Assembly (NCBI GenBank): GCA_025210345.1
Contig: JAOARX010000035.1
Coordinates: 1 to 64,000, forward strand
Length of the DNA stretch: 64,000 nucleotides
Origin: Pelagimonas sp.
Lineage (GTDB): Bacteria > Pseudomonadota > Alphaproteobacteria > Rhodobacterales > Rhodobacteraceae
Reading direction: 5' to 3'
Shown here one piece after another: positions 32,864 to 42,187 of this stretch (position 1 is its first letter; every line of letters begins with the position of its first letter). Position numbers and translations under genes: made by a program. The notes under the pieces are model-generated. The model was given only the letters and a program-made list of their open reading frames with translations, did no database searches and was not told where the DNA came from.

Positions 32864-33487
32864 ATGACGGCAAAAGTCAGCAAAATTCGGCAGATGGCCG
32901 AGGACATCGTTGCCCGTGAAGGGGGCTATGTCAACGATCCCGACGATCCCGGCGGGGCAACGAAATACGGCGTTACAATTCACACCATGCGACGTCTGGG
33001 GCTGGACCTGACCGGGGACGGCAAGGTTACGCCCGCGGATGTGAAACGCCTGACCCAGGCACAGGCCGTGGATATTTTTCTCAAACATTATTTCACCGGG
33101 CCGCGGATCGCCGAGCTGCCCCAGGCGCTGCATGAGACGGTTTTTGACATGTATGTCAACGCCGGTGGCAATGCGGTGAAGATCCTGCAACGCATGCTGT
33201 TGCAGATGGGGGAAAAGGTCTCGGTCGATGGGGCCATTGGCCCGCAGACAATCGCGGCCGCTGAGCGCGCCCATCGCAAGGCATCTGACCATATTGTCGA
33301 CGCCTATGGCATCGCGCGCCGAAACTATTACTTTGGTATCGCCGACCGCCGCCCGGCATCGCGTAAATATGCGCGCACGCGCTCTGGCGGCAAGGGCGGC
33401 TGGATCCGGCGCGCAGAAGAATTCATTTCGCCCAGGTATCACATGACGCAAGCCCAGTTTAACGCACGGGTGGCGTCATGGGGTTGA
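32864..33487 (+). CDS. GH108-type N-acetylmuramidase/endolysin (GTA lysis-type)
   Basis: 207 aa from ATG 32864 (GCAGGAGG 6 bp upstream). Catalytic EGGYVNDPDDPGGATKYGVT (E19) typical of GH108/ZliS-type muramidases; FDMYVNAGGNAVKILQRML and VDGAIGPQTIAA form the C-terminal peptidoglycan-binding part. No signal peptide, so it needs the holin for exit. Its stop overlaps the holin start by ten bases. An endolysin followed by a three-helix holin away from structural genes is how the Rhodobacter capsulatus gene transfer agent carries its lysis pair. Confidence 0.85.
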   Translation: MTAKVSKIRQMAEDIVAREGGYVNDPDDPGGATKYGVTIHTMRRLGLDLTGDGKVTPADVKRLTQAQAVDIFLKHYFTGPRIAELPQALHETVFDMYVNAGGNAVKILQRMLLQMGEKVSVDGAIGPQTIAAAERAHRKASDHIVDAYGIARRNYYFGIADRRPASRKYARTRSGGKGGWIRRAEEFISPRYHMTQAQFNARVASWG

Positions 33488-34050
33488 TCGAAAAACTGCT
33501 GGGTCTGGTGTTCGGTGGTGGCCGCAACGTGGTGGCGGAAACCGCCGAAGTGTTCCGGGTGAATGCCGAAGCCCAATCCAGTCGCAGCCACGAATTGCAG
33601 GTGGCGGCGCTTGGGCAGTTCGGACAAGAGTTCCGGGCGGCGCGGCGCGGCTGGTTTGATCGACTGATGGACGCCTTGAACCGATTGCCCCGTCCAACCA
33701 TGGCGCTGGGGACGCTGGGGTTGTTCGTGGCGGCGATGATTGATCCGGTCTGGTTTGCCGAACGCATGGCCGGGATCGCATTGGTGCCCGAGCCGCTTTG
33801 GTGGCTTTTGGGGGCTGTGGTCAGCTTTTACTTTGGGGCGCGGCATCAGGCCAAGGGACAAGAATTCCAACGCGAACTTGCCGCGACCATCGCGGCTGTG
33901 CCCAACGTCGTGGACACCATTCGAGATGTTCAGGCGCTGCGCGATGTGACACCCGATGGCGGTTCAGACACCCCGCCGGATGGGTCAGACAGCCGCAACT
34001 TTTCGGACAATCCCGCGCTGGCAGATTGGGCCGCAGCGCAAAAACGCTAA
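33478..34050 (+). CDS. GTA-type holin
   Basis: 190 aa. Polar N-terminus with a short hydrophobic stretch, then two membrane segments (about residues 73-90, MALGTLGLFVAAMIDPVW, and about 106-122, LWWLLGAVVSFYFGARH), a helical region and an acidic disordered C-terminus (PDGGSDTPPDGSDS). Pattern fits the three-TM GTA holin family. It would open the membrane to let the upstream endolysin reach the wall. Confidence 0.75.
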   Translation: MGLIEKLLGLVFGGGRNVVAETAEVFRVNAEAQSSRSHELQVAALGQFGQEFRAARRGWFDRLMDALNRLPRPTMALGTLGLFVAAMIDPVWFAERMAGIALVPEPLWWLLGAVVSFYFGARHQAKGQEFQRELAATIAAVPNVVDTIRDVQALRDVTPDGGSDTPPDGSDSRNFSDNPALADWAAAQKR

Positions 34051-34140
34051 GCGGCGTATCATATCTGCTTGCGACAATGTGAACGGGGTGGGCTTGCGAA
34101 TCCCATTGGCGCAGGCCCGCCCCGCCTTTATACAACGGGC

Positions 34141-36105
34141 ATGATTACAGAGCTCGGACACTTCGCCCTTATCCTCGCCTTCCTTGTGGCCATCGTTCAG
34201 ATGGTCGTGCCGATGGTCGGCGCCTATAAACGATGGCCCGGCTGGATGGCGGTGGCCGAGCCCGCCGCAACGGCGCAATTCCTGTTGGTTGCCGCGTCAT
34301 TCGCGGCGCTGACATATGCCTTTGTGGGGTCTGATTTTTCGCTCAGGCTGGTGTTTTTGAACAGCCATTCCGCGAAACCGATGCTGTATAAGATTTCGGG
34401 TGTGTGGGGCAACCACGAGGGGTCGATGCTGCTTTGGGTGCTGATCCTAGCGCTGTTCGGGGCGATGGCCGCCTGGTTCGGAGGCAATCTTCCCCCCACT
34501 TTGCGCGCGCGGGTTCTGGCGGTTCAGGCGTCGGTCGCCGTGGCGTTCTTTGCCTTTATCCTGTTCACATCCAACCCGTTTTTGCGTCTGGCGGTGCCGC
34601 CGTTTGACGGGCAGGGGTTGAACCCGCTGTTGCAAGACCCCGGTTTGGCCTTTCACCCGCCGTTTTTGTATCTGGGCTATGTGGGGCTTTCGATTTGCTT
34701 TAGCTTTGCCGTCGCCGCCCTGATCGAAGGCCGCGTTGATGCGGCCTGGGCACGTTGGGTGCGGCCCTGGACCCTGGCGGCCTGGGTGTTTTTGACCATC
34801 GGCATCGCATTGGGATCCTGGTGGGCGTATTATGAACTGGGCTGGGGGGGATTCTGGTTCTGGGATCCGGTTGAAAACGCCTCGTTCATGCCATGGCTGT
34901 TCGCGGCCGCCTTGCTGCATTCGGCGATCGTGGTGGAAAAGCGTGAGGCGTTGAAAAGCTGGACCGTGCTTTTGGCGATCCTGGCCTTTGGCTTTTCCCT
35001 GATCGGTACGTTCATTGTCCGTTCGGGCGTTCTGACTTCGGTGCATGCCTTTGCCAACGACCCTGAGCGCGGGGTGTTCATCCTGTTGATCTTGTTGTTT
35101 TTCACCGGTGGTGCCTTGACGCTGTATGCCGCGCGCGCCCAGGTGATGGAGGCAAAGGGTGTCTTTGGTCTTGTCAGCCGCGAAAGCGCGCTGATCATCA
35201 ACAACATCTTGCTGGCGGTGGCCTCATTCGTGGTCTTTATCGGTACGATCTGGCCCTTGGTGGCGGAAATGTTCTTTGATCGCAAACTCTCGGTCGGGGC
35301 GCCGTTTTTCAACATGGCCTTCACACCGTTCATGGTGGTGCTTGGAATCATCTTGCCGGTGGGCGCGATGCTCAGCTGGAAGCGCGCCAAACTGGGGCGG
35401 GTCTTGCATCAGTTGGCGCCGGCACTGGCCTTGGCGATTGCGCTGATGGCCTTGGTCTGGGTGATGCAGACCGGCCGTTCGATGCTGGGGCCGGTTGGGG
35501 TGTTTCTCGGCACATGGTTGGTCACGGGCGCGATGATTGATCTGATTAGCCGCACGGGCAAGACCCGTGATCTGTCCCGCCTTGCGCGCCTTCCGCGATC
35601 CGAGTGGGGCAAGGCTGTGGCTCATGCAGGCCTGGGCATCACCATGCTGGGTATTGCGGGTCTGATGGCCTGGGAAGAAGAAGACATTCGCACGGTGCAG
35701 GTGGGCGACCCCTGGAGCGTGGGAAAATTCGAGTTTGTTCTTGAAGAGGTCAATAAGGTCACGGGGCCGAACTATACCTCGGTCCAGGGGCAGGTTCTGG
35801 TGCGCGAAAACGGGCGTGACGTGACCGTGCTGCGCCCGGAAAAGCGCAATTACCCGGTGTCCCGCATGCCCACGACCGAGGCCGCCATCGACTATCGGGC
35901 GATGCGCGATGTTTATGTGGTGATCGGAGATCCACAGGCCGACGGGGGCTGGGTGATGCGCGTGTACATCAAGCCCTTGGCCAACTGGATCTGGGCCGGG
36001 TCGATCCTGATGGCGCTTGGCGGTTTGCTGAGCCTGTCTGATCGGCGCTACCGCGTGGCTGCGGGCGCGCGCAAGACACCCGCCGCCGGAGTACCCGCCG
36101 AATGA
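34141..36105 (+). CDS. ccmF: Cytochrome c maturation haem lyase subunit CcmF
   Basis: 654 aa, multi-spanning. ISGVWGNHEGSMLLWV (about 81-96), the haem-handling WWD region WGGFWFWDPVENASFMPWL (about 236-254), and LFTSNPFLR. CcmF, with CcmH, ligates haem to apocytochrome c in the periplasm. Start at 34141; an in-frame upstream extension lacks a membrane-protein start. Ends overlapping ccmH by four bases. Confidence 0.95.
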   Translation: MITELGHFALILAFLVAIVQMVVPMVGAYKRWPGWMAVAEPAATAQFLLVAASFAALTYAFVGSDFSLRLVFLNSHSAKPMLYKISGVWGNHEGSMLLWVLILALFGAMAAWFGGNLPPTLRARVLAVQASVAVAFFAFILFTSNPFLRLAVPPFDGQGLNPLLQDPGLAFHPPFLYLGYVGLSICFSFAVAALIEGRVDAAWARWVRPWTLAAWVFLTIGIALGSWWAYYELGWGGFWFWDPVENASFMPWLFAAALLHSAIVVEKREALKSWTVLLAILAFGFSLIGTFIVRSGVLTSVHAFANDPERGVFILLILLFFTGGALTLYAARAQVMEAKGVFGLVSRESALIINNILLAVASFVVFIGTIWPLVAEMFFDRKLSVGAPFFNMAFTPFMVVLGIILPVGAMLSWKRAKLGRVLHQLAPALALAIALMALVWVMQTGRSMLGPVGVFLGTWLVTGAMIDLISRTGKTRDLSRLARLPRSEWGKAVAHAGLGITMLGIAGLMAWEEEDIRTVQVGDPWSVGKFEFVLEEVNKVTGPNYTSVQGQVLVRENGRDVTVLRPEKRNYPVSRMPTTEAAIDYRAMRDVYVVIGDPQADGGWVMRVYIKPLANWIWAGSILMALGGLLSLSDRRYRVAAGARKTPAAGVPAE

Positions 36106-36581
36106 AGATCAAGACCGCACTCAAGACCACATTTCAGGGCCTGCTGGTCGGGACGCTGATGGCCGGGGCGGGCTTGGCCGTGGAACCTGATGAAATGCTG
36201 GCGGATCCCGCCGAAGAGGCACGGGCGCGTGATATTTCGGCGGGGCTGCGCTGTCTGGTCTGTCAAAACGAAAGCATCGACGAATCCAACGCGTCGCTGG
36301 CCAAGGACCTGCGGGTTCTCGTGCGCGAACGGATCACGGCTGGCGATAGCAACGATGAGGTCGTTGACTATGTTGTTGCGCGCTATGGGGAATTCGTGCT
36401 GTTGAAACCCACCACCGGGGGCTGGAACTGGATGCTCTGGGCGGCGGGCCCCGCGTTGTTCGTGATCGCCCTGGGGGTGGGGCTGGGCTATGTCCGCCGT
36501 CGCGCGATGGCGGATGCACCGGGGGAAAAGGGGCTGACCGAGGCGGAACAAAAACGGCTGGAGGAAATCCTCAAAGGCTGA
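36102..36581 (+). CDS. ccmH: Cytochrome c maturation protein CcmH
   Basis: 159 aa. Signal/anchor MKIKTALKTTFQGLLVGTLMAGAG; thiol motif LRCLVCQNESIDESNA (the LRC-x-x-C pair that reduces apocytochrome c), and a C-terminal membrane segment (WMLWAAGPALFVIALGVGLGY). It delivers reduced apocytochrome to CcmF. ATGA overlap with ccmF. The rest of ccm (A-E, G) is not in the window. Confidence 0.93.
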   Translation: MKIKTALKTTFQGLLVGTLMAGAGLAVEPDEMLADPAEEARARDISAGLRCLVCQNESIDESNASLAKDLRVLVRERITAGDSNDEVVDYVVARYGEFVLLKPTTGGWNWMLWAAGPALFVIALGVGLGYVRRRAMADAPGEKGLTEAEQKRLEEILKG

Positions 36582-36772
36582 GTGTCCCCACACCCGGATT
36601 TGGACTTGGCCTTTTGTGGGCAGATGTTAAAGTGTCCTTGGGTCGGCAGTGCACCCAGGTTCCGCCTGTATCTAAACCTGCCCGTCAAAACCTGCATGGA
36701 TATCTTGTGATACCCGTGGACAAGGGCGGACCTCCTCTCTGATCAAGAGCGCGGTATCTGACAGGAAAACCC

Positions 36773-37321
36773 ATGTCGAAACCCATGTCCAACCCCGGGT
36801 CGAAACTTGCGACCAAACCACATGCATCCCGTGATGTGGTCCAATTAAGCATCCCGGATCTTTCCAGCTTTGCCAAAGCCCTGCGCGCGGGGCTTGCCCA
36901 GCCACCCAGCCATGTCGAAACCCTGAATTTGATCGCGCGCGCGGCGGGGTATCGCAATTATCAGCATCTGAAAGCGCGACAACCCGAACAGCGCGCGGCC
37001 ACGGTGGATGACCGACAGGTGGCCAAGGCGCTGCGCTATTTCCACCAGGGGTCGTTTTCCGAGTGGCCGGCAAAAACCGGGGTTCAACGGCTGTGCCTGT
37101 GGGCGCTTTGGGCGCAGTTGCCCGCAAAAACCCAAATGCGTGAGAGCGACATCAGCGCGCGACTCCATGCCATGTGCCGCTTTCGCGATGCCGCCCAGAT
37201 CCGGCGCGCGATGGTAGAACACGCCATGGTTACACGTGACAGGGAAGGGACGTGCTATCAGCGGATAGAACAAGAGCCCCCCGCCGAGGCCCGCGCGCTG
37301 ATCGCGGCCCTGAAATCCTAG
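36773..37321 (+). CDS. DUF2087 protein with glyoxalase-superfamily-type N-terminus
   Basis: 182 aa. N-terminal half LSIPDLSSFAKALRAGL...PSHVETLNLIARAAGYRNYQHLKA (about 24-67) is the small helical module seen before DUF2087; C-terminal half KALRYFHQGSFSEWPAKTGVQRLCLWALWAQL followed by SDISARL.MCRFRDAAQIRRAMVEHAMVTRDREGTCYQRIE is DUF2087, a wHTH-like module. Possibly a transcriptional regulator. No operon partner; 190 bp upstream is non-coding. Confidence 0.75.
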   Translation: MSKPMSNPGSKLATKPHASRDVVQLSIPDLSSFAKALRAGLAQPPSHVETLNLIARAAGYRNYQHLKARQPEQRAATVDDRQVAKALRYFHQGSFSEWPAKTGVQRLCLWALWAQLPAKTQMRESDISARLHAMCRFRDAAQIRRAMVEHAMVTRDREGTCYQRIEQEPPAEARALIAALKS

Positions 37322-37514
37322 GGGCATCAATCGCGTAAGACACGTTTGGCGTGAAATTGGCAAAACGAACATCGTGACACGCTGGATCTGTCGTTCGGAT
37401 AGCAAAGCGCCACGCGCTCCGTTGACGGACAGGCCCTTTGACGTGGCGTTTCTCTTTGCCATTGGGGGGAGGGTTGTGTTTGATGCCATGCAATCAGACG
37501 GGAGATCCTTGCAG

Positions 37515-38294
37515 ATGCAATATGATACCATCGCCTATTCGGTGGAGGATAATATCGCCACGGTTATGCTGAACCGGGCGGATGTGATGAACGCGTTGAA
37601 CACGCAAATGCGGGCCGAGATTGCCGATGCGGTTGCACGTGGCGGTCGCGAGGCGCGCGTGGTTGTGCTGACCGGCGCGGGGGAACGCGCCTTTTGTTCC
37701 GGGCAGGACCTTGGGGATCGCGCCACTGCCTCGGATGTGGATCTCGAACGCACGCTGCGCGATGAATACATGCCGATGTTGCAAGCAATTTACGATTGCC
37801 CGGTGCCGGTGATCTGCGCGGTGAACGGCGCTGCCGCCGGGGCAGGGGCCAACCTTGCGTTGGCGGCAGATGTGGTGATTGCCAAGGAAAGCGCCTTTTT
37901 CCTGCAGGCCTTCACCCGCATTGGCCTGATCCCTGATGCCGGTGGCACCTGGTTCTTGCCGCGTCAGATTGGTCTGGCCAAGGCCATGGGCGCGTCGCTG
38001 TTCGCGGATAAGATCACGGCCAAACAAGCGGATGATTGGGGGATGATCTGGGAAGCGGTGCCCGATGACGAATTTCAGGCCGTTGTGGCCAAGCGCGCCG
38101 CGCATCTGGCGAATGGCCCCACCATGGCGTTTTCGCGGGTCAAACAGGCGATGATGGCCTCGTTCGGAAACGACTTGACCACGCAGCTGGAACTTGAGGC
38201 CCATTTGCAGGGCGAATGCGGCCGGTCGCGCGATTTCAAAGAGGGCGTCGTGTCGTTCCTTGAAAAACGCAAGCCCAGCTTTGAAGGGCGTTAA
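37515..38294 (+). CDS. Enoyl-CoA hydratase/isomerase (PaaG-like)
   Basis: 259 aa from MQYDTIAYSVEDNIATVMLNR. CoA-binding FCSGQDLGDRA (about 58-69) and the oxyanion AVNGAAAGAGANLALAADVV (about 101-120); PDAGGTWFLPR follows (the PaaG-type form rather than plain hydratase). Likely 2-(1,2-epoxy-1,2-dihydrophenyl)acetyl-CoA isomerase or another crotonase; no other paa genes are here. GGGAG lies 10-14 bp upstream of ATG. In-frame upstream starts lack homology. Confidence 0.82.
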   Translation: MQYDTIAYSVEDNIATVMLNRADVMNALNTQMRAEIADAVARGGREARVVVLTGAGERAFCSGQDLGDRATASDVDLERTLRDEYMPMLQAIYDCPVPVICAVNGAAAGAGANLALAADVVIAKESAFFLQAFTRIGLIPDAGGTWFLPRQIGLAKAMGASLFADKITAKQADDWGMIWEAVPDDEFQAVVAKRAAHLANGPTMAFSRVKQAMMASFGNDLTTQLELEAHLQGECGRSRDFKEGVVSFLEKRKPSFEGR

Positions 38295-38315
38295 CTCCCT
38301 CATATCGCAATGAAA

Positions 38316-38358
38316 ACCGAAAGGGCCCGGTGGTATCGAACCACCGGGCCCTTGGTTT
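38316..38358. terminator. Bidirectional terminator between PaaG-like gene and acidic secreted protein
   Basis: AAGGGCCCGGTGGT (38321-38334) pairs perfectly with ACCACCGGGCCCTT (38340-38353) over a five-base loop. Flanking AACC/GGTT extends the stem. It lies between two convergent genes and has short A/T runs on both sides, as expected for a shared terminator. Confidence 0.85.
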
Positions 38359-38378
38359 GCCTCAGTCAATCGCGTGGA

Positions 38379-40538
38379 TCAGACCCACATCGGATCGGCG
38401 TCGTCCGCCGAATCGGCATCGTTTTGATCACCGTTTTCAGCCCACCAAGCTTCGGGATCGTCGGTGCCCATGGGCACTTCGATGGTGATGTCCGAGGTCT
38501 CGGTGATCGACAGGTTGTCGAAATAGATGTCCTCATTGCCCGCGGTGATCTGCGAGTGCATGTAGAGCTGGACCGTGTTCGCGGTTTCCAGCTCACCACC
38601 GGAATAGCTGATGGTCTGCGACTGTGCTTCGATGGTCTGACCGGATTGGTTGCCCACCAGCGCCGTGCCCGAGTTGTTCACCGTGTAGGTGTCTAGGTGA
38701 ACCCAGTTGCTGCCATCGACCAGCGCATAGACGTCAAGCTGATCGCCCCAGTACCCACCGTTTTCAAAGTTCTCGGCATTCGGGGTGCGCGCATCAAAGG
38801 AAATGGTGGCGGGGCCGTCGACGTCAACCTGGTGGAACCAGATGCTGCCATCGTCGCAACCGTCGGTGTTCAGTTCACCGTTTTCAACGTCCCAACGGGT
38901 GTAGCCCGAGATGTCGTTGTTGTGGCTCGAAGAAAAGTCTTCGCCCAGAACTTCGGTCTCGGTGGTGATGGTCACGGTCTCGGTGCCGCCACCGGTGTTC
39001 CCGTCGCTGGTTTCAATCGGGCGCAAGGACACGGCATCCAACAGCGGACCCATACAATCGTTTTCGCTGGCCAGTTCGCGGAATTCCAGACGGTCCTGAC
39101 CGCCGGTTCCCGTGACTTCGAACGAGAACTCTTCCCAGCTGTTGGCGCCGTCGGGGGAAACGGTGTCGATCAGTTGGCCGTTCCAGTAGACTTCGACGCT
39201 TTCGCTATCGACACCACGCTGAGCGGCCGAGAAATCCAGCTGATAGGTCTGACCGGATTCGGTCTGAACGTCTTGATAGACGCTGTCCAATGTCGATGAG
39301 CTGGTGGTGTCCAGCTCGATAAAGCTGCGGCCATCCTGCGCGTCGACGCCAAGGAACCCGTCTCCCCAGGTTTCAATACCAGCGTAGCTGTTGGCATTGG
39401 TCCAGCCGTCAACATCGCCCCGGTAGGTCCAGGTGTTGTCGCCAACCGAGCTTTCCAGCGCACCATTCACCAGGATGTCGTCACCCAGCACGGTGTCATC
39501 ACCGGTATTGCCGCCGTCGATCACGGTTGTTTCGGTGGCGGTGACCACCAGATCGTCGATCTTGATGATTTCATTGCAGGCCGAGATGTCCGAAACAAAC
39601 CGGAACTGTACGTCCTGATCCGTGCCGATAGTGTCCAGCGCACCGCCCGAATAGGTCAGGGTCGCGGCATGTTCGCCAAAGCTCTGGCCGGTCATCGATC
39701 CGGTGAAGGTGTCGGTGGATTCGTCAACGACAAAGCGGTCGAGCGTCACCCAGCCCTGGCCGTCTACATTGACCTGAACCTCAAGCGAATCCGCATAACG
39801 GCCCGATTCTTCAAACGCGTGCGCATTATCCGCTTCGATCGAAAAGCTCAACGTGACCGGACCGTCCGAGGTAAAGGATTGCAGCGTCAGGCTGCCATCA
39901 TCGTTCCCGTCTGTGCGCAAAGTGCCGCCATAGGCATCCCAATCGGTGCTGCCGGCAACCAGGTGATCATAGTCGTCGTTCAGGTTGCAGTCGCGCTCGG
40001 AGAAATCTTCGTCAAAGACGGTTACGGTTTCTGTGGTGGTCGAGCCACCGCCGCCGCTGTTACCGCCACCCAGATCGCCGCTGCCACCTACGGTCAGCTC
40101 TTGGCCATTGCCATCGTCCGAGTTGATTACGGCAGTCATGTTTGACGCGTCGATGCTGTCGATGTCCAGATCAATATCCGCTTCGATCCAGAACGTGATA
40201 CCAGCTGAATCCACGTCACCCGTGGTTGAATCAGCCTGCTGACCAAATTCAGCGCGGGCATCGAACTGATCACTGATCTGAGCGCCGTTGGAAACAGTGT
40301 CCAGCGCGTTGGGCTGCGCTTCGAAACCAGTCAGCGGCAGGGTGTTCACCGCGGGCCACATCTGAAGGCCGGGAATGACATCATCATTGGTAAAGTTAAA
40401 GAATAATGCGTCAATGTCGGTCGCGTCGGGGTCCAGGGATGCGATCTGCATCACAAGGTTGCTCCCGTCTTGATGAATCAGAACGCGGACCTGTGGGTCG
40501 GTGCCGAGCATGATTTCGCGAATATCGCCGTGTGCCAT
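38379..40538 (-). CDS. Large acidic extracellular-type protein with duplicated module
   Basis: 719 aa from MAHGDIREIM; no signal peptide. Three parts after an N-terminal region (1-150): module A (about 172-335), a DUF642/CBM-like jelly-roll region (about 353-507, ILVNGALESS ... WTYRGDVDGWT ... VEVYWNGQLIDTV), and module B (about 521-682). A and B share the order EDFS ... DDYDHL/NNDISGY ... W-D-V/A ... G-E/T-L-N/R-TDG-x-DDGS ... DGP-V/A-TISF, a clear internal duplication. Linkers are Gly/Ser/Thr rich; the C-terminus is Asp-rich and ends DPMWV. Asp-rich composition and lack of a signal suggest type I export. Function unrecognised; possible matrix or adhesin protein. Confidence 0.65.
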   Translation of the reverse strand: MAHGDIREIMLGTDPQVRVLIHQDGSNLVMQIASLDPDATDIDALFFNFTNDDVIPGLQMWPAVNTLPLTGFEAQPNALDTVSNGAQISDQFDARAEFGQQADSTTGDVDSAGITFWIEADIDLDIDSIDASNMTAVINSDDGNGQELTVGGSGDLGGGNSGGGGSTTTETVTVFDEDFSERDCNLNDDYDHLVAGSTDWDAYGGTLRTDGNDDGSLTLQSFTSDGPVTLSFSIEADNAHAFEESGRYADSLEVQVNVDGQGWVTLDRFVVDESTDTFTGSMTGQSFGEHAATLTYSGGALDTIGTDQDVQFRFVSDISACNEIIKIDDLVVTATETTVIDGGNTGDDTVLGDDILVNGALESSVGDNTWTYRGDVDGWTNANSYAGIETWGDGFLGVDAQDGRSFIELDTTSSSTLDSVYQDVQTESGQTYQLDFSAAQRGVDSESVEVYWNGQLIDTVSPDGANSWEEFSFEVTGTGGQDRLEFRELASENDCMGPLLDAVSLRPIETSDGNTGGGTETVTITTETEVLGEDFSSSHNNDISGYTRWDVENGELNTDGCDDGSIWFHQVDVDGPATISFDARTPNAENFENGGYWGDQLDVYALVDGSNWVHLDTYTVNNSGTALVGNQSGQTIEAQSQTISYSGGELETANTVQLYMHSQITAGNEDIYFDNLSITETSDITIEVPMGTDDPEAWWAENGDQNDADSADDADPMWV

Positions 40539-40753
40539 GTAAAACTCCCCTAGGCATAGGTAATCGTGACTTCTGTGGGGCCCGTCATGCCCGTAAGTGG
40601 CCGCATTTGCAGTTGATTTTAGTGAAACCAATTGTTTCCGCCCCATTGTCGTCACAATTGCAAAAGCGCTCAGAAAACGGGACGCACAGTGCCAGTCGGC
40701 TGCCGAAACTGTTTCCAAAACAGAATTAGTAAAATTTGTCCGAATTTAGGCAA

Positions 40754-40785
40754 AGAAAAACCCGGCCTTGGAAAAGGCCGGGTTT
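40754..40785 (-). terminator. Rho-independent terminator of gltA
   Basis: AAACCCGGCCTT (40758-40769) pairs with AAGGCCGGGTTT (40774-40785) over a four-base loop. In the minus direction it is followed by TTTTTCTTTG. It lies 26 bp after the gltA stop. Confidence 0.9.
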
Positions 40786-40810
40786 CAAAAGGGTTTGATT
40801 CGCTCTGGTA

Positions 40811-42106
40811 TCAGCGGTTTTCGATATCCACGTAGTCCCGCTCGGTCTCGCCCAGATAGAGCTGGCGTGGACGACCGATTTTATGCGCCGGATCGGACAG
40901 CTGTTCTTTCCACTGCGAAATCCAGCCGACTGTGCGCGAAAGTGCAAAGATCGGGGTGAACATAGAGGTCGGGAAACCCATCGCTTCGAGGATCACACCC
41001 GAATAGAAATCAACGTTCGGGAACAGCTTTTTCTCAGCAAAGTATGGGTCGTTCAGGGCCGCCTGTTCCAGTTCCTTGGCAACCGCAAGGATCGGGTTGT
41101 TTTCGACACCCAGCAGATCCAGAACTTCGTCTGCGGATTGTTTCATGACGGTCGCGCGCGGGTCAAAGTTCTTGTAGACCCGGTGACCGAAACCCATCAG
41201 GCGGAACGGGTCGTCCTTGTCCTTGGCGCGGGCAATGAACTCGGGGATGCGATCAACGCTGCCGATTTCCTTGAGCATCTCAAGGCAGGCCTGGTTGGCG
41301 CCACCGTGCGCGGGGCCCCAAAGACAGGCAATGCCCGCCGCGATACAGGCAAAGGGGTTCGCCCCCGAAGACGAAGCAAGACGCACGGTCGAGGTCGACG
41401 CGTTTTGTTCATGATCGGCATGCAGGGTAAAGATACGGTCCATCGCGCGGCTCAGGATCGGGTCCACCTGGTATTCTTCGGCGGGAACCGAGAAACACAT
41501 GTTCAGGAAGTTGCCCGCGTAATCCAGATCGTTGCGCGGATACACGAAGGGCTGACCGATCGAGTATTTATAAGCGTTCGCCGCGATGGTCGGCATTTTC
41601 GCAATCAGGCGGTGCGACGCGATTTCGCGCTGAACCGGGTCCGAAATATCGGTGCTGTCGTGATAGAAGGCTGCCATGGCGCCAACCACGCCAACCATGA
41701 TGGCCATCGGATGCGCATCGCGACGGAACCCACGGAAGAAGTTGTACATCTGCTCGTGGATCATGGTGTGGCGGGTGATGGTGCTTTCGAATGTTTCCAG
41801 CTCGGCCGCCGTGGGCAGGGCACCGTACAGCAGCAGATAGCACACTTCGAGATAGTGGGATTTGCCAGCCAGCTGGTCAATCGGATAGCCGCGGTGCAGC
41901 AGTTCGCCCTTAACGCCGTCGATGAACGTGATGGTGCTGTCGCAGCTTGCGGTCGAGGTAAAGCCGGGGTCGTAGGTGAATACGCCCGCCTGAGCATAGA
42001 GTTTGCGAATGTCGAGCACATCCGGGCCCGCCGTGGGCGAGTGCAATGGCAGTTCATAGCTCTGCCCGTCAATCGTCAACGTCGCGCTCTTGTTCTCTTC
42101 AGCCAT
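40811..42106 (-). CDS. gltA: Citrate synthase
   Basis: 431 aa from [10 protein letters not shown] (AGAGGG 9 bp upstream; an ATG at 42115 would be too close to that site). Type I bacterial citrate synthase with [36 protein letters not shown] (catalytic His), [15 protein letters not shown] and [13 protein letters not shown] (Asp/Arg site). Condenses acetyl-CoA and oxaloacetate. A hairpin lies in its leader. Confidence 0.95.
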   Translation of the reverse strand: MAEENKSATLTIDGQSYELPLHSPTAGPDVLDIRKLYAQAGVFTYDPGFTSTASCDSTITFIDGVKGELLHRGYPIDQLAGKSHYLEVCYLLLYGALPTAAELETFESTITRHTMIHEQMYNFFRGFRRDAHPMAIMVGVVGAMAAFYHDSTDISDPVQREIASHRLIAKMPTIAANAYKYSIGQPFVYPRNDLDYAGNFLNMCFSVPAEEYQVDPILSRAMDRIFTLHADHEQNASTSTVRLASSSGANPFACIAAGIACLWGPAHGGANQACLEMLKEIGSVDRIPEFIARAKDKDDPFRLMGFGHRVYKNFDPRATVMKQSADEVLDLLGVENNPILAVAKELEQAALNDPYFAEKKLFPNVDFYSGVILEAMGFPTSMFTPIFALSRTVGWISQWKEQLSDPAHKIGRPRQLYLGETERDYVDIENR

Positions 42107-42133
42107 GCTGGTCATCCCTCTTTATATGCAGTG

Positions 42134-42158
42134 AACCGGGCCGCGGTTCGGCCCGGTT
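42134..42158 (-). terminator. Hairpin between gltX and gltA
   Basis: AACCGGGCC (42134-42142) pairs with GGCCCGGTT (42150-42158) with a seven-base loop. It lies 30 bp after the gltX stop and about 28 bp before the gltA start in the minus direction. It lacks a T-run, so it may be a weak terminator or part of the gltA leader. Confidence 0.5.
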
Positions 42159-42187
42159 GATTTATACGTTACATGGCCAAAGGGGGG

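Noticed and set aside
40883..42160. 425-residue plus-strand frame
   Set aside because: Antisense to gltA, whose motifs and terminator are clear.
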